From assembly GCA_963807925.1 (NCBI GenBank), contig CAWEDP010000001.1, forward strand, positions 620,001-684,000: 64,000 nt of DNA, in the 5' to 3' direction. Positions 16,338-25,515 of the stretch are shown here, one piece after another (position 1 is the stretch's first letter; the number at the start of each line of letters is the position of its first letter). Below the pieces are notes generated by a model. It worked only from the letters and a program-made list of their open reading frames with translations, made no database searches and was not told where the DNA came from. The stretch comes from CAWEDP01 sp963807925 (GTDB taxonomy: Bacteria; Acidobacteriota; Vicinamibacteria; Vicinamibacterales; CAVVIG01). A program made the position numbers and the translations under genes.

Positions 16338-17123
16338 TTATACCGCAGCAGGCCGGCTGCCTTCGACGACGGCGGTGAAGCTCTTCACGTCGAGGCTCGC
16401 CCCGCCCACCAGCGCGCCGTCGACGTCGGGTTCGGCCACGAGCTCGCGAATGTTGTCCGGCTTCACGCTGCCTCCGTAGATCACGTGGCAGTGATCCGCG
16501 GCATCGGCGCCGAACCATTGCCGCAGGCGCTGCCGGATGTGCCCGTGCGCCTCGCCGGCCTGCGCCGAGGTCGCGTTGCGCCCGGTGCCGATCGCCCACA
16601 CGGGTTCGTACGCGACGACGAGCTCTGCAATCTGTTCGGCGGTCACGCCGTCCAGGCCGTCTCTGATCTGCCGGTCCAGCACCTGCAGCGTCTGACGGGT
16701 CTCGCGCTCCTCGAGCGTTTCACCGATGCACACGATGGGCGTCAGGCCGTGCGCGAAGGCGGCCACGATCCTGCGATTGACCGTCGCGTCGGTTTCGCCG
16801 AACAGCCGCCGCCGCTCGGAGTGACCGACAATCGTGAAGGTCGCCCCGGCCTCGGCGATCATCGCGCCCGAAATCTCGCCGGTGAACGCGCCCTCGCGCT
16901 CCCAGTAGACGTCCTGCGCCGAGACGGCGATGTTGGTGTTGCGCGCGGCTTCGGCGACGGCATGGAGCGCGGTGAACGGCGGCGCGACGACAATCTCGAC
17001 GTCGAGCACGTCCTTGATGGTGCTGCGCAGCTCCTTGGTGAAGACGACGGCTTCGTGCACCGTCTTGAACATCTTCCAGTTGCCGGCGACCAGCGGGATC
17101 CGCGTCACTTCAGGCATCGCCAT
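16338..17123 (-). CDS. tpiA: triose-phosphate isomerase
   Basis: 261 residues, normal length. Substrate residues N15 and K17 lie in AGNWKM, the catalytic H101 in IVGHSERR, and the catalytic E173 in AYEPVWAIGTG; the phosphate-binding loop GGSVKPDN is present. It interconverts dihydroxyacetone phosphate and glyceraldehyde 3-phosphate in the cytosol. It starts 36 bp after the pgk stop, within a glycolytic operon. An internal start at Met3 is equally plausible. Confidence 0.97.
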   Translation of the reverse strand: MAMPEVTRIPLVAGNWKMFKTVHEAVVFTKELRSTIKDVLDVEIVVAPPFTALHAVAEAARNTNIAVSAQDVYWEREGAFTGEISGAMIAEAGATFTIVGHSERRRLFGETDATVNRRIVAAFAHGLTPIVCIGETLEERETRQTLQVLDRQIRDGLDGVTAEQIAELVVAYEPVWAIGTGRNATSAQAGEAHGHIRQRLRQWFGADAADHCHVIYGGSVKPDNIRELVAEPDVDGALVGGASLDVKSFTAVVEGSRPAAV

Positions 17124-17159
17124 ACCAGATTACCCGATTGCCGGAGCGCCACGCGCGGC

Positions 17160-18353
17160 TCAGGGCTTGTCGGTGAGCGCCGCGACCCCGGGCAGCGTGC
17201 GGCCGGCCAGGAACTCGAGCGACGCGCCGCCGCCGGTCGAGATGTGGGTGATGCGATCGGCGACGCCGGCCCGCTTCACGGCGGCAATCGAATCGCCGCC
17301 GCCGACGACCGTCGTGCCCTTCACCGCGGCCACCGCGCGCGCCACCGCGTTGGTGCCCTCCGCGAACGCCGGAATCTCGAACACGCCCATCGGTCCGTTC
17401 CAGACGACGGTTCGCGCGTCGGCCAGCAGCGCCTCGTACGCCGCCACCGTCCCCGGTCCGATGTCGACGCCCATCCGGTCGCCGATCGCCGGGTCCCCGA
17501 TGGCCAGCACCTCGTGCGACGCGTCGGCGGCGATGCGGTCCGTGACGACGTGATCGACGGGAAGCGCGAACCGCACGCCGCGGTCGGCCGCGTCGGCCTC
17601 GATGGTCCGGGCCGCCTCGAGCTTGTCATCCTCCACCAGCGACGTGCCCACCGGCACCCCGCGCGCCTTGAAGAAGGTGTACGCCATGGCTCCGCCGACG
17701 ATCAGCCGGTCGACCTTGCCGAGCATGTTGTCGATGACGTCGATCTTGTCGGACACCTTGGCCCCGCCGAGAATCGCGGCGAACGGCCGCTCGGGCGATT
17801 CCACCAGGTGGCCCAGGTACCTGAGCTCCCGCTCCATGAGCAGGCCGGCGGCCGCGCGCGGCATGTGGTGCGTGATCCCCTCGACCGATGCATGCGCCCG
17901 GTGCGCCGCCCCGAACGCATCGTCGACGTACTCGTCGGCGAGCGAGGCGAGCGCCGCGGCGAACTGCGGATCGTTCTTTTCTTCTTCCTTGTGGAAGCGG
18001 AGGTTCTCGAGCAGCACGATGCGGCCGGAGCGGTGAGCTCCCTCGACCGCCTGCTGCGCGGCGTCCCCAATGCAGTCCTGGGCGAACGGGACGGCCCGGC
18101 CGACGAGCTCCGCCAGACGCGCCGCCACCGGCCGCAGCGAATACTGGGGGCTGACCGTGCCCTTCGGCCGGCCGAGGTGGCTCGCGAGGACAACCGTCGC
18201 GCCCCGCTCGAGCGCGTAGCTGATGGTCGGCAGCGAGGCCTGGATGCGCGTGTCGTCGCCAATCGCGCCGTCTTTGATCGGCACGTTGAGGTCGACCCGC
18301 ACGAACGCGCGCTTGCCGTGCAGGTCGAGATCCCGGATCGAGAGCTTCGCCAT
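17160..18353 (-). CDS. pgk: phosphoglycerate kinase
   Basis: 397 residues, normal length. The N-terminal domain opens with KRAFVRVDLNVPI and carries the substrate-binding HLGRPKG; the nucleotide-binding domain has GGAKVSDKIDV and ends with GGGDSIAAVKRAGV and HISTGGGASLEFL. It transfers phosphate from 1,3-bisphosphoglycerate to ADP. It is located 18 bp downstream of gap, so the two are co-transcribed. All motifs are intact. Confidence 0.97.
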   Translation of the reverse strand: MAKLSIRDLDLHGKRAFVRVDLNVPIKDGAIGDDTRIQASLPTISYALERGATVVLASHLGRPKGTVSPQYSLRPVAARLAELVGRAVPFAQDCIGDAAQQAVEGAHRSGRIVLLENLRFHKEEEKNDPQFAAALASLADEYVDDAFGAAHRAHASVEGITHHMPRAAAGLLMERELRYLGHLVESPERPFAAILGGAKVSDKIDVIDNMLGKVDRLIVGGAMAYTFFKARGVPVGTSLVEDDKLEAARTIEADAADRGVRFALPVDHVVTDRIAADASHEVLAIGDPAIGDRMGVDIGPGTVAAYEALLADARTVVWNGPMGVFEIPAFAEGTNAVARAVAAVKGTTVVGGGDSIAAVKRAGVADRITHISTGGGASLEFLAGRTLPGVAALTDKP

Positions 18354-18371
18354 CGTGATCTGACTGGCCGA

Positions 18372-19379
18372 TCAGAGCCCGCGTTCGACCAGCAGCCGCA
18401 GCAGGTCGACACACCGGGTCGAGTAGCCCCACTCGTTGTCGTACCACGACAGCACCTTGACGAAATCGCCGTCCATGACCTTCGTGTACGCCGCGTCGAC
18501 GATCGAGGAGTGCGCGTTGCCCTTGAAGTCCACCGACACGAGCTCCTCGGTCGAGAACTGCAGGATGCCGTGCAGCGGGCCCTCGGCGGCCGCCTTCAGC
18601 GCCGCGTTGACCTCCTCGCCGGTCGTCCTGCGATCCACGATCGCCGCGAGATCGACGACCGACACGTTCGGCGTCGGCACGCGCATCGCGAAGCCGTCGA
18701 GCCGTCCCTTCAACTCCGGCAGCACTTCGCCCACCGCGACGGCGGCGCCGGTCGTCGTGGGAATCATCGACAGCGCCGCGGCCCGCGCGCGCCGCAGGTC
18801 CTTGTGTGGCAGATCGAGCAGATTCTGATCGTTGGTGTAGGAGTGGATGGTGGTCATCCACCCCTTCCGGATACCGAACGTCTGATGGATCACCTTGGCC
18901 AGCGGCGCGAGGCAGTTGGTGGTGCACGACGCGTTCGAGATGATGTGGTGCGCGGCGGGGTCGTATGTGTCGTCGTTCACCCCGAGGACGACCGTGATGT
19001 CCGGCTTCTTCGCCGGCGCGGTGACGACGACTTTCCTGGCGCCGGCGGCCAGGTGCCTGGCGGCGGCGTCGCGGTCCGTGAAGAGGCCGGTCGACTCGAA
19101 CACGACGTCGACGCCGAGGTCCTTCCACGGCAGCTGCGCCGGATCGCGCATCGAGAGCACCTTGAACCGGTCGCCGTCGACCGAGATCGTGTCGGAGGTG
19201 GCCTCCACCGTTCCGTGGATGTTGCCGAGGACCGAGTCGTACTTGAGCAGGTGCGCGAGCGTCTTCGCGCTCGTCAAATCGTTCACGGCGACGAAATCGA
19301 TGTCCTTGTCACCCATCGCCGCCCGCATGATGTTGCGGCCGATACGGCCGAATCCGTTAACGCCGACCTTCACAGGCAT
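18372..19379 (-). CDS. gap: glyceraldehyde-3-phosphate dehydrogenase, type I
   Basis: 335 residues from ATG 19379, which has a GGAGGAG site a few bases upstream; the longer frame back to 19451 runs through the promoter and is rejected. The NAD-binding GxGxxG is at residues 8-13 (NGFGRIG), catalytic C152 is in SNASCTTNC, and H179 is in TTIHSYT. It oxidises glyceraldehyde 3-phosphate to 1,3-bisphosphoglycerate. It is the first gene of the gap-pgk-tpiA-secG operon, divergent from waaA across a 154-bp region that holds back-to-back promoters. Confidence 0.97.
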   Translation of the reverse strand: MPVKVGVNGFGRIGRNIMRAAMGDKDIDFVAVNDLTSAKTLAHLLKYDSVLGNIHGTVEATSDTISVDGDRFKVLSMRDPAQLPWKDLGVDVVFESTGLFTDRDAAARHLAAGARKVVVTAPAKKPDITVVLGVNDDTYDPAAHHIISNASCTTNCLAPLAKVIHQTFGIRKGWMTTIHSYTNDQNLLDLPHKDLRRARAAALSMIPTTTGAAVAVGEVLPELKGRLDGFAMRVPTPNVSVVDLAAIVDRRTTGEEVNAALKAAAEGPLHGILQFSTEELVSVDFKGNAHSSIVDAAYTKVMDGDFVKVLSWYDNEWGYSTRCVDLLRLLVERGL

Positions 19380-19421
19380 CGAAGCTCCTCCAATCGCTGG
19401 CACCGACGAGACAAACGCTAG

Positions 19422-19451
19422 ATGATAATGAACGCGGTTGCGGGCGGTCAA
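19422..19451 (-). promoter_or_regulatory. promoter of gap-pgk-tpiA-secG
   Basis: On the minus strand ttgacc (19451-19446), an 18-bp spacer, and tatcat (19427-19422), about 43 bases ahead of the gap ATG. It overlaps the waaA promoter on the other strand. Confidence 0.55.
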
Positions 19452-19467
19452 ACCGTCCGGCTATACT
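19438..19467 (+). promoter_or_regulatory. promoter of the waaA cluster
   Basis: ttgcgg (19438-19443), an 18-bp spacer and tatact (19462-19467), about 67 bases ahead of the waaA ATG. Its -35 overlaps the gap promoter region, so the two polymerase sites may compete. Confidence 0.5.
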
Positions 19468-19533
19468 GCGAGGGCCCTAACACGTTGCGCCGAACGGTCT
19501 TACAGGCCGTCGAATCGCCCGCACGTCCGCACC

Positions 19534-20862
19534 ATGTACCTCCTCTACAGCGTCCTCACCCTCGTGGTGTTCGTGCTGGTCTCGCCGTACTTCGCGTTTC
19601 AGGCGATCCGCTACAAGAAGTACATCGGGAGCCTGCGGCAGCGTCTCGGTCTGCTGCCGCTGACGTTCAACCTGGACGCCGAGGAGTCGATCTGGATTCA
19701 CGCGGTGTCGGTCGGCGAAGCGGTGACCGCGCGCGCGCTCGCCGCCGACCTCAAGGCGCGCTACCCGCACCTGCGGCTGTTCCTCTCCACCACGACGATA
19801 TCGGGACAGCAGGTCGCCCGCCAGATGCGGGACGTGGACGCCGTCTTCTACTTTCCCTTCGACTGGACGTTCGCCATCCGCCGCACGCTGGATCTCGTGA
19901 AGCCGCGCGTCTTCATCATGATGGAGACGGAAATCTGGCCGAACCTCCTGCGCGTGTGCCGCCGGCGCGCCGTCAAGACAATCCTGATCAACGGGCGTAT
20001 TTCGTCGCGCTCGTATCCACGCTACCGGCTGGCGCGCCCCTTCATCCGGCGCGTGCTGGCCGACGTCGACCGCTTCTGCATGCAGAGCGAGGAATCGGCG
20101 CGCCGGCTGATCGATCTCGGCGCCGACCCGGCGCGCGTCACGATGACCGGCAGCCTCAAGTTCGATTCGCTGCAGGTGCCCGCCCCCCCGCACGCGCGCC
20201 CCCGCGGGCGGGTGCTGCGCTTCTTCCGCGTGGCGCCCGGCCGCCAGGTGCTCGTGGCCGGCAGCACCATGCGCGGCGAGGAAGCGGCCGTCCTGCGCGC
20301 GTTCGCGCGCGTCAAGGCGAACGCCCCGGGCGCGCTGGCCATCCTCGCTCCCCGGCATCCCGATCGGTTCGCGGAAGTCGAGCGGCTCGCGCGCGACGAG
20401 GGGTTCCTCACCGTCCGTCGATCGGAGCTGCCGATCGACGCCGAACCGCGCGCCGACGTCGTGGTGCTCGACTCGATCGGCGAGCTGGCGCAGATCTATC
20501 AGCTCGCCACGGTGGTGTTCGTCGGCGGCAGCCTCGTCGATCACGGCGGGCACAACATCCTCGAGCCCGCGGTCTTCGGCAAGCCGGTGCTGTTCGGCCC
20601 GCATATGCAGAACTTCAAGGAGATTGCCGAGACGTTCCTCGCCAACGCCGCCGCCGTCCAGGTTCACTCGGCGGCCGATCTGCAGACCGCGCTGCTCAGC
20701 CTGCTGACCGATCCGGTGCGCCGCGCGCGGCTCGGCGCGGCCGCGCGCGCGCTGGTCGAGGCCAACCGCGGCGCCAAGGACAAGACCCTCGACGTCCTCG
20801 CCGAGCTCGTGCCTGCGGGCGGCAGCCGCGGCGTCGTCCGTCCGTTTCGCGTGGTGCACTGA
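19534..20862 (+). CDS. waaA: Kdo transferase (3-deoxy-D-manno-octulosonic acid transferase)
   Basis: 442 residues from the ATG at 19534; the frame is open further upstream but the N-terminal membrane anchor (YLLYSVLTLVVFVLVSPYFA) begins here. IHAVSVGEAVTA holds the catalytic glutamate of GT30 Kdo transferases; METEIWPNLL and the C-terminal GGSLVDHGGHNILEPA are family signatures for acceptor and CMP-Kdo binding. It adds Kdo to lipid IVA at the cytoplasmic face of the inner membrane. It heads a lipid A/core operon and is followed 20 bp later by lpxK. Confidence 0.95.
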   Translation: MYLLYSVLTLVVFVLVSPYFAFQAIRYKKYIGSLRQRLGLLPLTFNLDAEESIWIHAVSVGEAVTARALAADLKARYPHLRLFLSTTTISGQQVARQMRDVDAVFYFPFDWTFAIRRTLDLVKPRVFIMMETEIWPNLLRVCRRRAVKTILINGRISSRSYPRYRLARPFIRRVLADVDRFCMQSEESARRLIDLGADPARVTMTGSLKFDSLQVPAPPHARPRGRVLRFFRVAPGRQVLVAGSTMRGEEAAVLRAFARVKANAPGALAILAPRHPDRFAEVERLARDEGFLTVRRSELPIDAEPRADVVVLDSIGELAQIYQLATVVFVGGSLVDHGGHNILEPAVFGKPVLFGPHMQNFKEIAETFLANAAAVQVHSAADLQTALLSLLTDPVRRARLGAAARALVEANRGAKDKTLDVLAELVPAGGSRGVVRPFRVVH

Positions 20863-20882
20863 GGGTGGAGGGCCGCAGGCGG

Positions 20883-21968
20883 ATGGGTTCGTGGCTCGCC
20901 CCGCTGGCTTCGCTGTACGGCGCGGCCGCGATGCGGCGGCGCCGGCGGTATGTCGCGGATCCCGCCCGCCGCCACCGCGCCTGCCGCCCCGTGATCAGCG
21001 TCGGCAACATCAGCGTCGGCGGATCGGGCAAGACGCCGACGGCCGCGGCGCTCGCGCGTCTGCTCCGCGAACACGGCGAGCGCCCGTCCATCCTGTCCCG
21101 CGGCTATCGCCGCAAGCGCGCCGCGGACGGCGTCACGATCGTGTCCGACGGCCGCCGCATCCGCGCCGCGCTGGATGCCGCCGGCGACGAGCCGCTGATG
21201 CTCGCCCGGGCGCTCCCGGACGTGCCGGTGCTCGTCGGCGATCACCGGTACGTCGCCGCGCGCTTCGCCGAGGAAAAGCTCGGCGTCACGGTCCACCTCC
21301 TCGACGACGGCTTTCAGCATCTCGAGCTGGCGCGCGACGTGGATCTGGTGATCGTGCGACCCGAGGATCTGCAGGATGCCGTGCTCCCGGCCGGCCGCCT
21401 GCGCGAGCCGCTGGCTGCGGTGGCGATGGCGGACGCCGTCATCGTACCGACCTCCGACGAGGCGACCGCGCAGCAGGTCGCCCGCGCGGTCGGCGTGTCG
21501 ACCTGGTTCCGCCTCAGGCGGCAGATCGGCGCCCCGTGGTGGTTTACCGCCGACGACGGCGCGATCGGCCCCGGCACGCGGGTGTTCGGCGTGGCGGGGA
21601 TCGCGCGTCCCGACCTGTTCTTCGACGATCTCTCCGGCGCTGGCTGGGACCTCGCCGGCACGATGGCGTTTCGCGATCACCATCCCTTCTCGAGCGGCGA
21701 CGTCCGGCGCATCGAGTCGGCGGCGGGCGCGGCCGGCGCCGTCGTGGTCACGACCGAGAAAGACGCCGTACGGCTCGAAGGCTGCGGCTTCGGCCGCGTG
21801 CCGGTCGCCGTCCTGCCGATCGCCGTCACCATCGAGCCGGCGGCGGCCTTCACGGCGTGGCTCGCGGGCCGGCTGGCAACCGCACGTTGGCGACGACAGG
21901 TTGCGGGCGTCGAACCGGGTCCGCCGGCGTCGGCCCTCCGGCGCGAGCTCGCGGCACCGCCGTCGTGA
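20883..21968 (+). CDS. lpxK: tetraacyldisaccharide 4'-kinase
   Basis: 361 residues. The Walker A loop SVGGSGKTPT lies about residues 45-54, with LSRGYRR and LLDDGFQHLELARDVDLVIV further on, all signatures of LpxK; an N-terminal hydrophobic segment (SWLAPLASLYGAAA) anchors it to the inner membrane. It phosphorylates the 4' position of the lipid A precursor using ATP. The start at ATG 20883 leaves 20 bp from waaA; a GTG at 20865 is an alternative. The stop overlaps the next gene by GTGA. Confidence 0.94.
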   Translation: MGSWLAPLASLYGAAAMRRRRRYVADPARRHRACRPVISVGNISVGGSGKTPTAAALARLLREHGERPSILSRGYRRKRAADGVTIVSDGRRIRAALDAAGDEPLMLARALPDVPVLVGDHRYVAARFAEEKLGVTVHLLDDGFQHLELARDVDLVIVRPEDLQDAVLPAGRLREPLAAVAMADAVIVPTSDEATAQQVARAVGVSTWFRLRRQIGAPWWFTADDGAIGPGTRVFGVAGIARPDLFFDDLSGAGWDLAGTMAFRDHHPFSSGDVRRIESAAGAAGAVVVTTEKDAVRLEGCGFGRVPVAVLPIAVTIEPAAAFTAWLAGRLATARWRRQVAGVEPGPPASALRRELAAPPS

Positions 21969-22900
21969 GACACCGGCTCGAGTACGTCCTCGTCAGGGCG
22001 ACCATCGCGGTCGTCCGCGTCATGCCCGACGCGCTCGTGCGCGCGTCGGGCCGCGCGCTCGGCTTCGCGTTTCACACGTTGGACCGCGCCCACCGCCGCA
22101 TCGCCGAACGCAACCTGGCCAGCGCGCTGCCGACGCGCACGGTTGCGGAGCGGCAGGCGATCGCGCGCGGCACCTTCCAGCACTTCGGGCGGCTGCTGTT
22201 CGAGCTGCTGAAGTTCAGCACGCTGTCGCCCGAGGCGATGCTCGCGCGCGTGGAGTTCGAGGGCGAGGATCGGGCGCGGCTCGCCTACGCGCAGGGCCGC
22301 GGCGTCCTCTTCTTCACCGGACACTTCGGATTCTGGGAGCTGCACGCGATCGTCCACGCCCTGCGCATCCAGCCGATCGGCGTCCTCGCGCGTGCCCTCG
22401 ACAACGAGCCGCTCAACCGCCTGCTCGAGGACATCCGGCAGCGAACCGGCAATACCGTCATCTATCGCCAAGGCACGATTCGCCGCGTGATGCGCATGCT
22501 GCACGCCGGCCGCGGCGTCGCGCTGCTCATCGACCAGCACATTCAGGGACGCGACGCCGTCTACGTCGATTTCTTCGAGCGGCCCGCCGCGACGACCGCC
22601 GCGCTCGCCGCGCTGGCGCTGCGCACCGGCGCGCCCGTCGTGCCGGTGTTCGCGCTGCCGCTCGGTGCCGGCCGCTATCGTATGATCTACGAGCATCCCG
22701 TCGAGCCGCCGCGCGCCGAGACCGAGCGGGCCATCCGCGACTTCACCCAGCGGTGCACCGACGTGCTCGAGATGTACGTCCGGCGGCATCCCGATCTCTG
22801 GCTGTGGATGCACAGACGCTGGCGCGACGCCGGGCCGTCGGTGGACGATGTGCCGGGGATGTTTCCGGCCGCCGAAAAGGACGCGGAAGAACAGGCATGA
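21965..22900 (+). CDS. lipid A-type lysophospholipid acyltransferase (LpxL/HtrB family)
   Basis: 311 residues, GTG start at 21965 overlapping the lpxK stop. The HxxxxE/D acyltransferase motif is FFTGHFGFWELHA, with LARALDNEPLNRLLEDIR and LLIDQHIQGRDAVYVDFF as further family blocks. These enzymes add secondary acyl chains to Kdo-lipid A at the inner membrane. Position between lpxK and waaF supports that role. Donor chain length cannot be inferred. It overlaps waaF by ATGA. Confidence 0.9.
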   Translation: MRHRLEYVLVRATIAVVRVMPDALVRASGRALGFAFHTLDRAHRRIAERNLASALPTRTVAERQAIARGTFQHFGRLLFELLKFSTLSPEAMLARVEFEGEDRARLAYAQGRGVLFFTGHFGFWELHAIVHALRIQPIGVLARALDNEPLNRLLEDIRQRTGNTVIYRQGTIRRVMRMLHAGRGVALLIDQHIQGRDAVYVDFFERPAATTAALAALALRTGAPVVPVFALPLGAGRYRMIYEHPVEPPRAETERAIRDFTQRCTDVLEMYVRRHPDLWLWMHRRWRDAGPSVDDVPGMFPAAEKDAEEQA

Positions 22901-23865
22901 GTCGGTTGCTCGTCGTGGCGCCCAACTGGCTCGGTGACGCCGTCCTGGCGCTGCCGGCGGTGGCCGACGTCCGGCGCGCTTCGTCCGGCTCCACGATTGC
23001 CGTCTCCGGTCCGCCGGCCGTGGCGTCGCTGTTCCAGATGGTGCCGGACGTCGACGAAATCCTCGACGCGCGCGCCGCCCGGGCGGCGGAGGGTTCGTTC
23101 GACGCCGTTCTGCTGCTGCCGAATTCGTTTCGATCGGCGCTCGACGCCGCAAGAGCGCGCATTCCCGAGCGCTGGGGCTACAGGGCGGGCGGCCGCGGAT
23201 GGCTGCTGACGCGATCGGTCGCCCGCCCGGCCGGCCTGCATCAGGTGGACTACTACCGTCACCTCGTTCGGGCGCTCGGGTTTCCGAACCACGGAGCCGA
23301 ACCGCGGCTCGAGGTTCCGGCCGACTGCCGCGCCGCGGCCGCCCGCGCGCTGCACGAGGCGGGCTGGGACGGCGTCGCGCCGCTCGTCGCGCTGGCGCCC
23401 GGCGCCGCCTACGGGGCGGCCAAGCGCTGGCCTCCGGAGTACTTCGCCGATCTCGTCGGTGACTTCGCCACCGGTGGCGTCCGCTCGGTGATCGTCGGAA
23501 GCCTCGCCGATCGGCCGGTTGCACGGGAGATCGAACGCCATCTGGGGTCCGGACGCGCATCGCTCATCGATCTGGTGGGAACGAACGTCGAAACGCTCGC
23601 CGGCACGCTGACCTTCGTGCGCGCGCTCGTCGCGAACGATTCGGGCGCCATGCACCTCGGCGCCGCGATCGGCGTGCCGGTGACGGCGGTGTTCGGTCCG
23701 ACCGACCAACGGCGCACGTCGCCGCGATCGACGGCGCCGCACGCCGTCCTCAGTCACCCCGTCTGGTGCCGTCCCTGCATGCTGCGCGACTGTCCGCTGG
23801 ATCACCGCTGCCTGCGCGGCATTTCGTGGCAGGAGGTTGCCGACGCGACGCGGCGGCTCTGGTGA
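22897..23865 (+). CDS. waaF: LPS heptosyltransferase II (GT9)
   Basis: 322 residues. It opens with LLVVAPNWLGDAVLALPAV, the WaaF signature, and has the donor-binding block ALVANDSGAMHLGAAIGVPV and FGPTD near the C-terminus. The end WCRPCMLRDCPLDHRCL is a cysteine-rich tail seen in many WaaF proteins. It transfers the second L,D-heptose to the inner core from ADP-heptose. The ATG overlaps the preceding stop and its own stop overlaps the rfaE1 start, so the block is tightly coupled. Confidence 0.92.
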   Translation: MSRLLVVAPNWLGDAVLALPAVADVRRASSGSTIAVSGPPAVASLFQMVPDVDEILDARAARAAEGSFDAVLLLPNSFRSALDAARARIPERWGYRAGGRGWLLTRSVARPAGLHQVDYYRHLVRALGFPNHGAEPRLEVPADCRAAAARALHEAGWDGVAPLVALAPGAAYGAAKRWPPEYFADLVGDFATGGVRSVIVGSLADRPVAREIERHLGSGRASLIDLVGTNVETLAGTLTFVRALVANDSGAMHLGAAIGVPVTAVFGPTDQRRTSPRSTAPHAVLSHPVWCRPCMLRDCPLDHRCLRGISWQEVADATRRLW

Positions 23866-24878
23866 TGGGCGATCGTCTGCGCGCGCTCGTCCAGCGGTTC
23901 CGCGGCCGCCGGGTCCTGGTGGTGGGCGACATCATCGCCGACCAGTTCATCTACGGCCAGATTGCGCGCGTGTCCCGCGAAGCGCCAGTGCTCATCCTGC
24001 GGTACGACGCCTCCGAGATTGTCGGCGGCGGCGCCGGCAACGCCGCCAACAACGTCGCCGCCCTCTCCGGCCGCGCCCTCCTGGCCGGCATCGTCGGCGC
24101 CGACGAGGAGGGACGGCGGCTGATGGCGAGCTTCGGACGCGGCGTCGACAAGGCCTCCATCGTCCGCGCAGGCCAGTACGTCACACCGGTGAAGACGCGC
24201 ATTCTCGCCGGGGGCGTGCACTCGGCCAAGCAGCAGGTGGTTCGCATCGACCGCGACGGCGCCTGGCCGTTGTCGGACGCGGTCAGCCGGGCCTTCGGTC
24301 GGCGTCTGGTGTCCGCCCTCGACGCCGTCGACGCGGTGGTCGTGTCCGACTACGGGTCTGGCCTCGTCACGCCGGGGCTCGTCGACCGGATTCGCGCGCG
24401 CGTCTCGCGCGGATCCCGGCGTGCGGGCGTTCCGGTCCTCGTCGACTCGCGATATCGTCTGCTCGAGTTTCACGGGATGACCATGTGCACGCCGAACGAA
24501 GCGGAGGTGGAGCAGATGCTGGGCGTCCGGATCGACGAGGATCCCGACATCCTCGAGCGGGCAGGCCGGGAGATCCTGCGCCGCACGCGATCGGAGGCCG
24601 TTCTCATCACACGCGGCAGCCGGGGGATGGCGCTGTTCGAGCCGAAGCGCCGAACCGAGCACATCCCGATAGTCGGCTCCGATGAAGTGACGGACGTGAC
24701 CGGCGCCGGCGACACGGTCATTGCCACGTTCGCGCTGGCGCTGGCCGCCGGCGGATCGTTCGCGGACGCCGCGCACCTGGCGAATCATGCCGGCGGTCTG
24801 GTGGTGATGAAGCGCGGGACGGCGACGGTGTCGGCGCGCGAGCTGGCCGATGCCGTGTCGGGCGATCGCCGCGACTGA
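23865..24878 (+). CDS. rfaE1: D-glycero-beta-D-manno-heptose-7-phosphate kinase
   Basis: 337 residues of PfkB/ribokinase fold. VLVVGDIIADQFIYG and GGGAGNAANNVAALSG form the sugar site; TDVTGAGDTVIATFALALA holds the anion hole and catalytic Asp. It phosphorylates heptose 7-phosphate at C1 in ADP-heptose synthesis. E. coli fuses this with the adenylyltransferase as HldE; here the two activities are separate genes 81 bp apart. The ATG at 23865 overlaps the waaF stop (TGATG). Confidence 0.93.
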   Translation: MGDRLRALVQRFRGRRVLVVGDIIADQFIYGQIARVSREAPVLILRYDASEIVGGGAGNAANNVAALSGRALLAGIVGADEEGRRLMASFGRGVDKASIVRAGQYVTPVKTRILAGGVHSAKQQVVRIDRDGAWPLSDAVSRAFGRRLVSALDAVDAVVVSDYGSGLVTPGLVDRIRARVSRGSRRAGVPVLVDSRYRLLEFHGMTMCTPNEAEVEQMLGVRIDEDPDILERAGREILRRTRSEAVLITRGSRGMALFEPKRRTEHIPIVGSDEVTDVTGAGDTVIATFALALAAGGSFADAAHLANHAGGLVVMKRGTATVSARELADAVSGDRRD

Positions 24879-24959
24879 CCGGGACGGACCGCCGACCACT
24901 CAGAGGCTCCTGGACCGAATGACCGACGACCGCCGACCGACGGGCAACGACCAGCGACG

Positions 24960-25445
24960 ATGAGCCGAGTGATGGGAACCGTGGTGTCGGAAGCCCAGCT
25001 CGTCGAGGCGGTGGCGCGCGACCGCTCCGCCGGACGGCGCATCGCACTGGCGAACGGGTGTTTCGATCTGTTACACGTGGGTCACGTCCGTTATCTCGCC
25101 GGCGCGGCGGCGGAGGCCGATCGGCTCATCGTGGCGGTGAACGACGACAGGGTGGTGACGATGCTGAAAGGCGAGGGCCGTCCGATCGTGCCCGCCTCCG
25201 AGCGCGCCGAAATTGTCGCCGCCCTCGCCGATGTCGACTACGTCGTCGTCTTCCCCGACGCGACGGTGGAGCGTCTGCTGGCGCTGCTGAAGCCCGACGT
25301 GCACTGCAAGGGGTCCGACTACACCGTCGAATCGGTGCCGGAGCGCGGCGTCGTCCAGGCGTACGGGGGCAGGACGGCGATTGTCGGCGACGACAAGCGT
25401 CATTCGACGCGCGATCTCGTCGCGCGTGTTTCACGAACCAGGTGA
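24960..25445 (+). CDS. rfaE2: D-glycero-beta-D-manno-heptose 1-phosphate adenylyltransferase
   Basis: 161 residues. The cytidylyltransferase-like nucleotide site is ANGCFDLLHVGHVRYL, with the HxGH motif, and VNDDRVVTMLKGEGRPIVP follows, both diagnostic of RfaE2. It makes ADP-heptose from heptose 1-phosphate. It is the partner of the upstream kinase and supplies the donor for waaF and waaC. ATG 24960 is chosen; a second Met at codon 5 is possible. Confidence 0.93.
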   Translation: MSRVMGTVVSEAQLVEAVARDRSAGRRIALANGCFDLLHVGHVRYLAGAAAEADRLIVAVNDDRVVTMLKGEGRPIVPASERAEIVAALADVDYVVVFPDATVERLLALLKPDVHCKGSDYTVESVPERGVVQAYGGRTAIVGDDKRHSTRDLVARVSRTR

Positions 25446-25515
25446 GCGCCGTTGCCCACGTCCAGCACCCCACGTGTTCAAGAGATGCCGATGATGGCCG
25501 GCGGGATCGTGGCAG

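Noticed and set aside
17626..19128. 500-residue minus-strand frame overlapping gap and pgk
   Set aside because: Alternative frame of the real genes, extremely Arg-rich.
16485..19421. 978-residue plus-strand open frame opposite gap, pgk and tpiA
   Set aside because: Entirely antisense to three housekeeping genes with intact motifs; composition is that of a GC-driven shadow.
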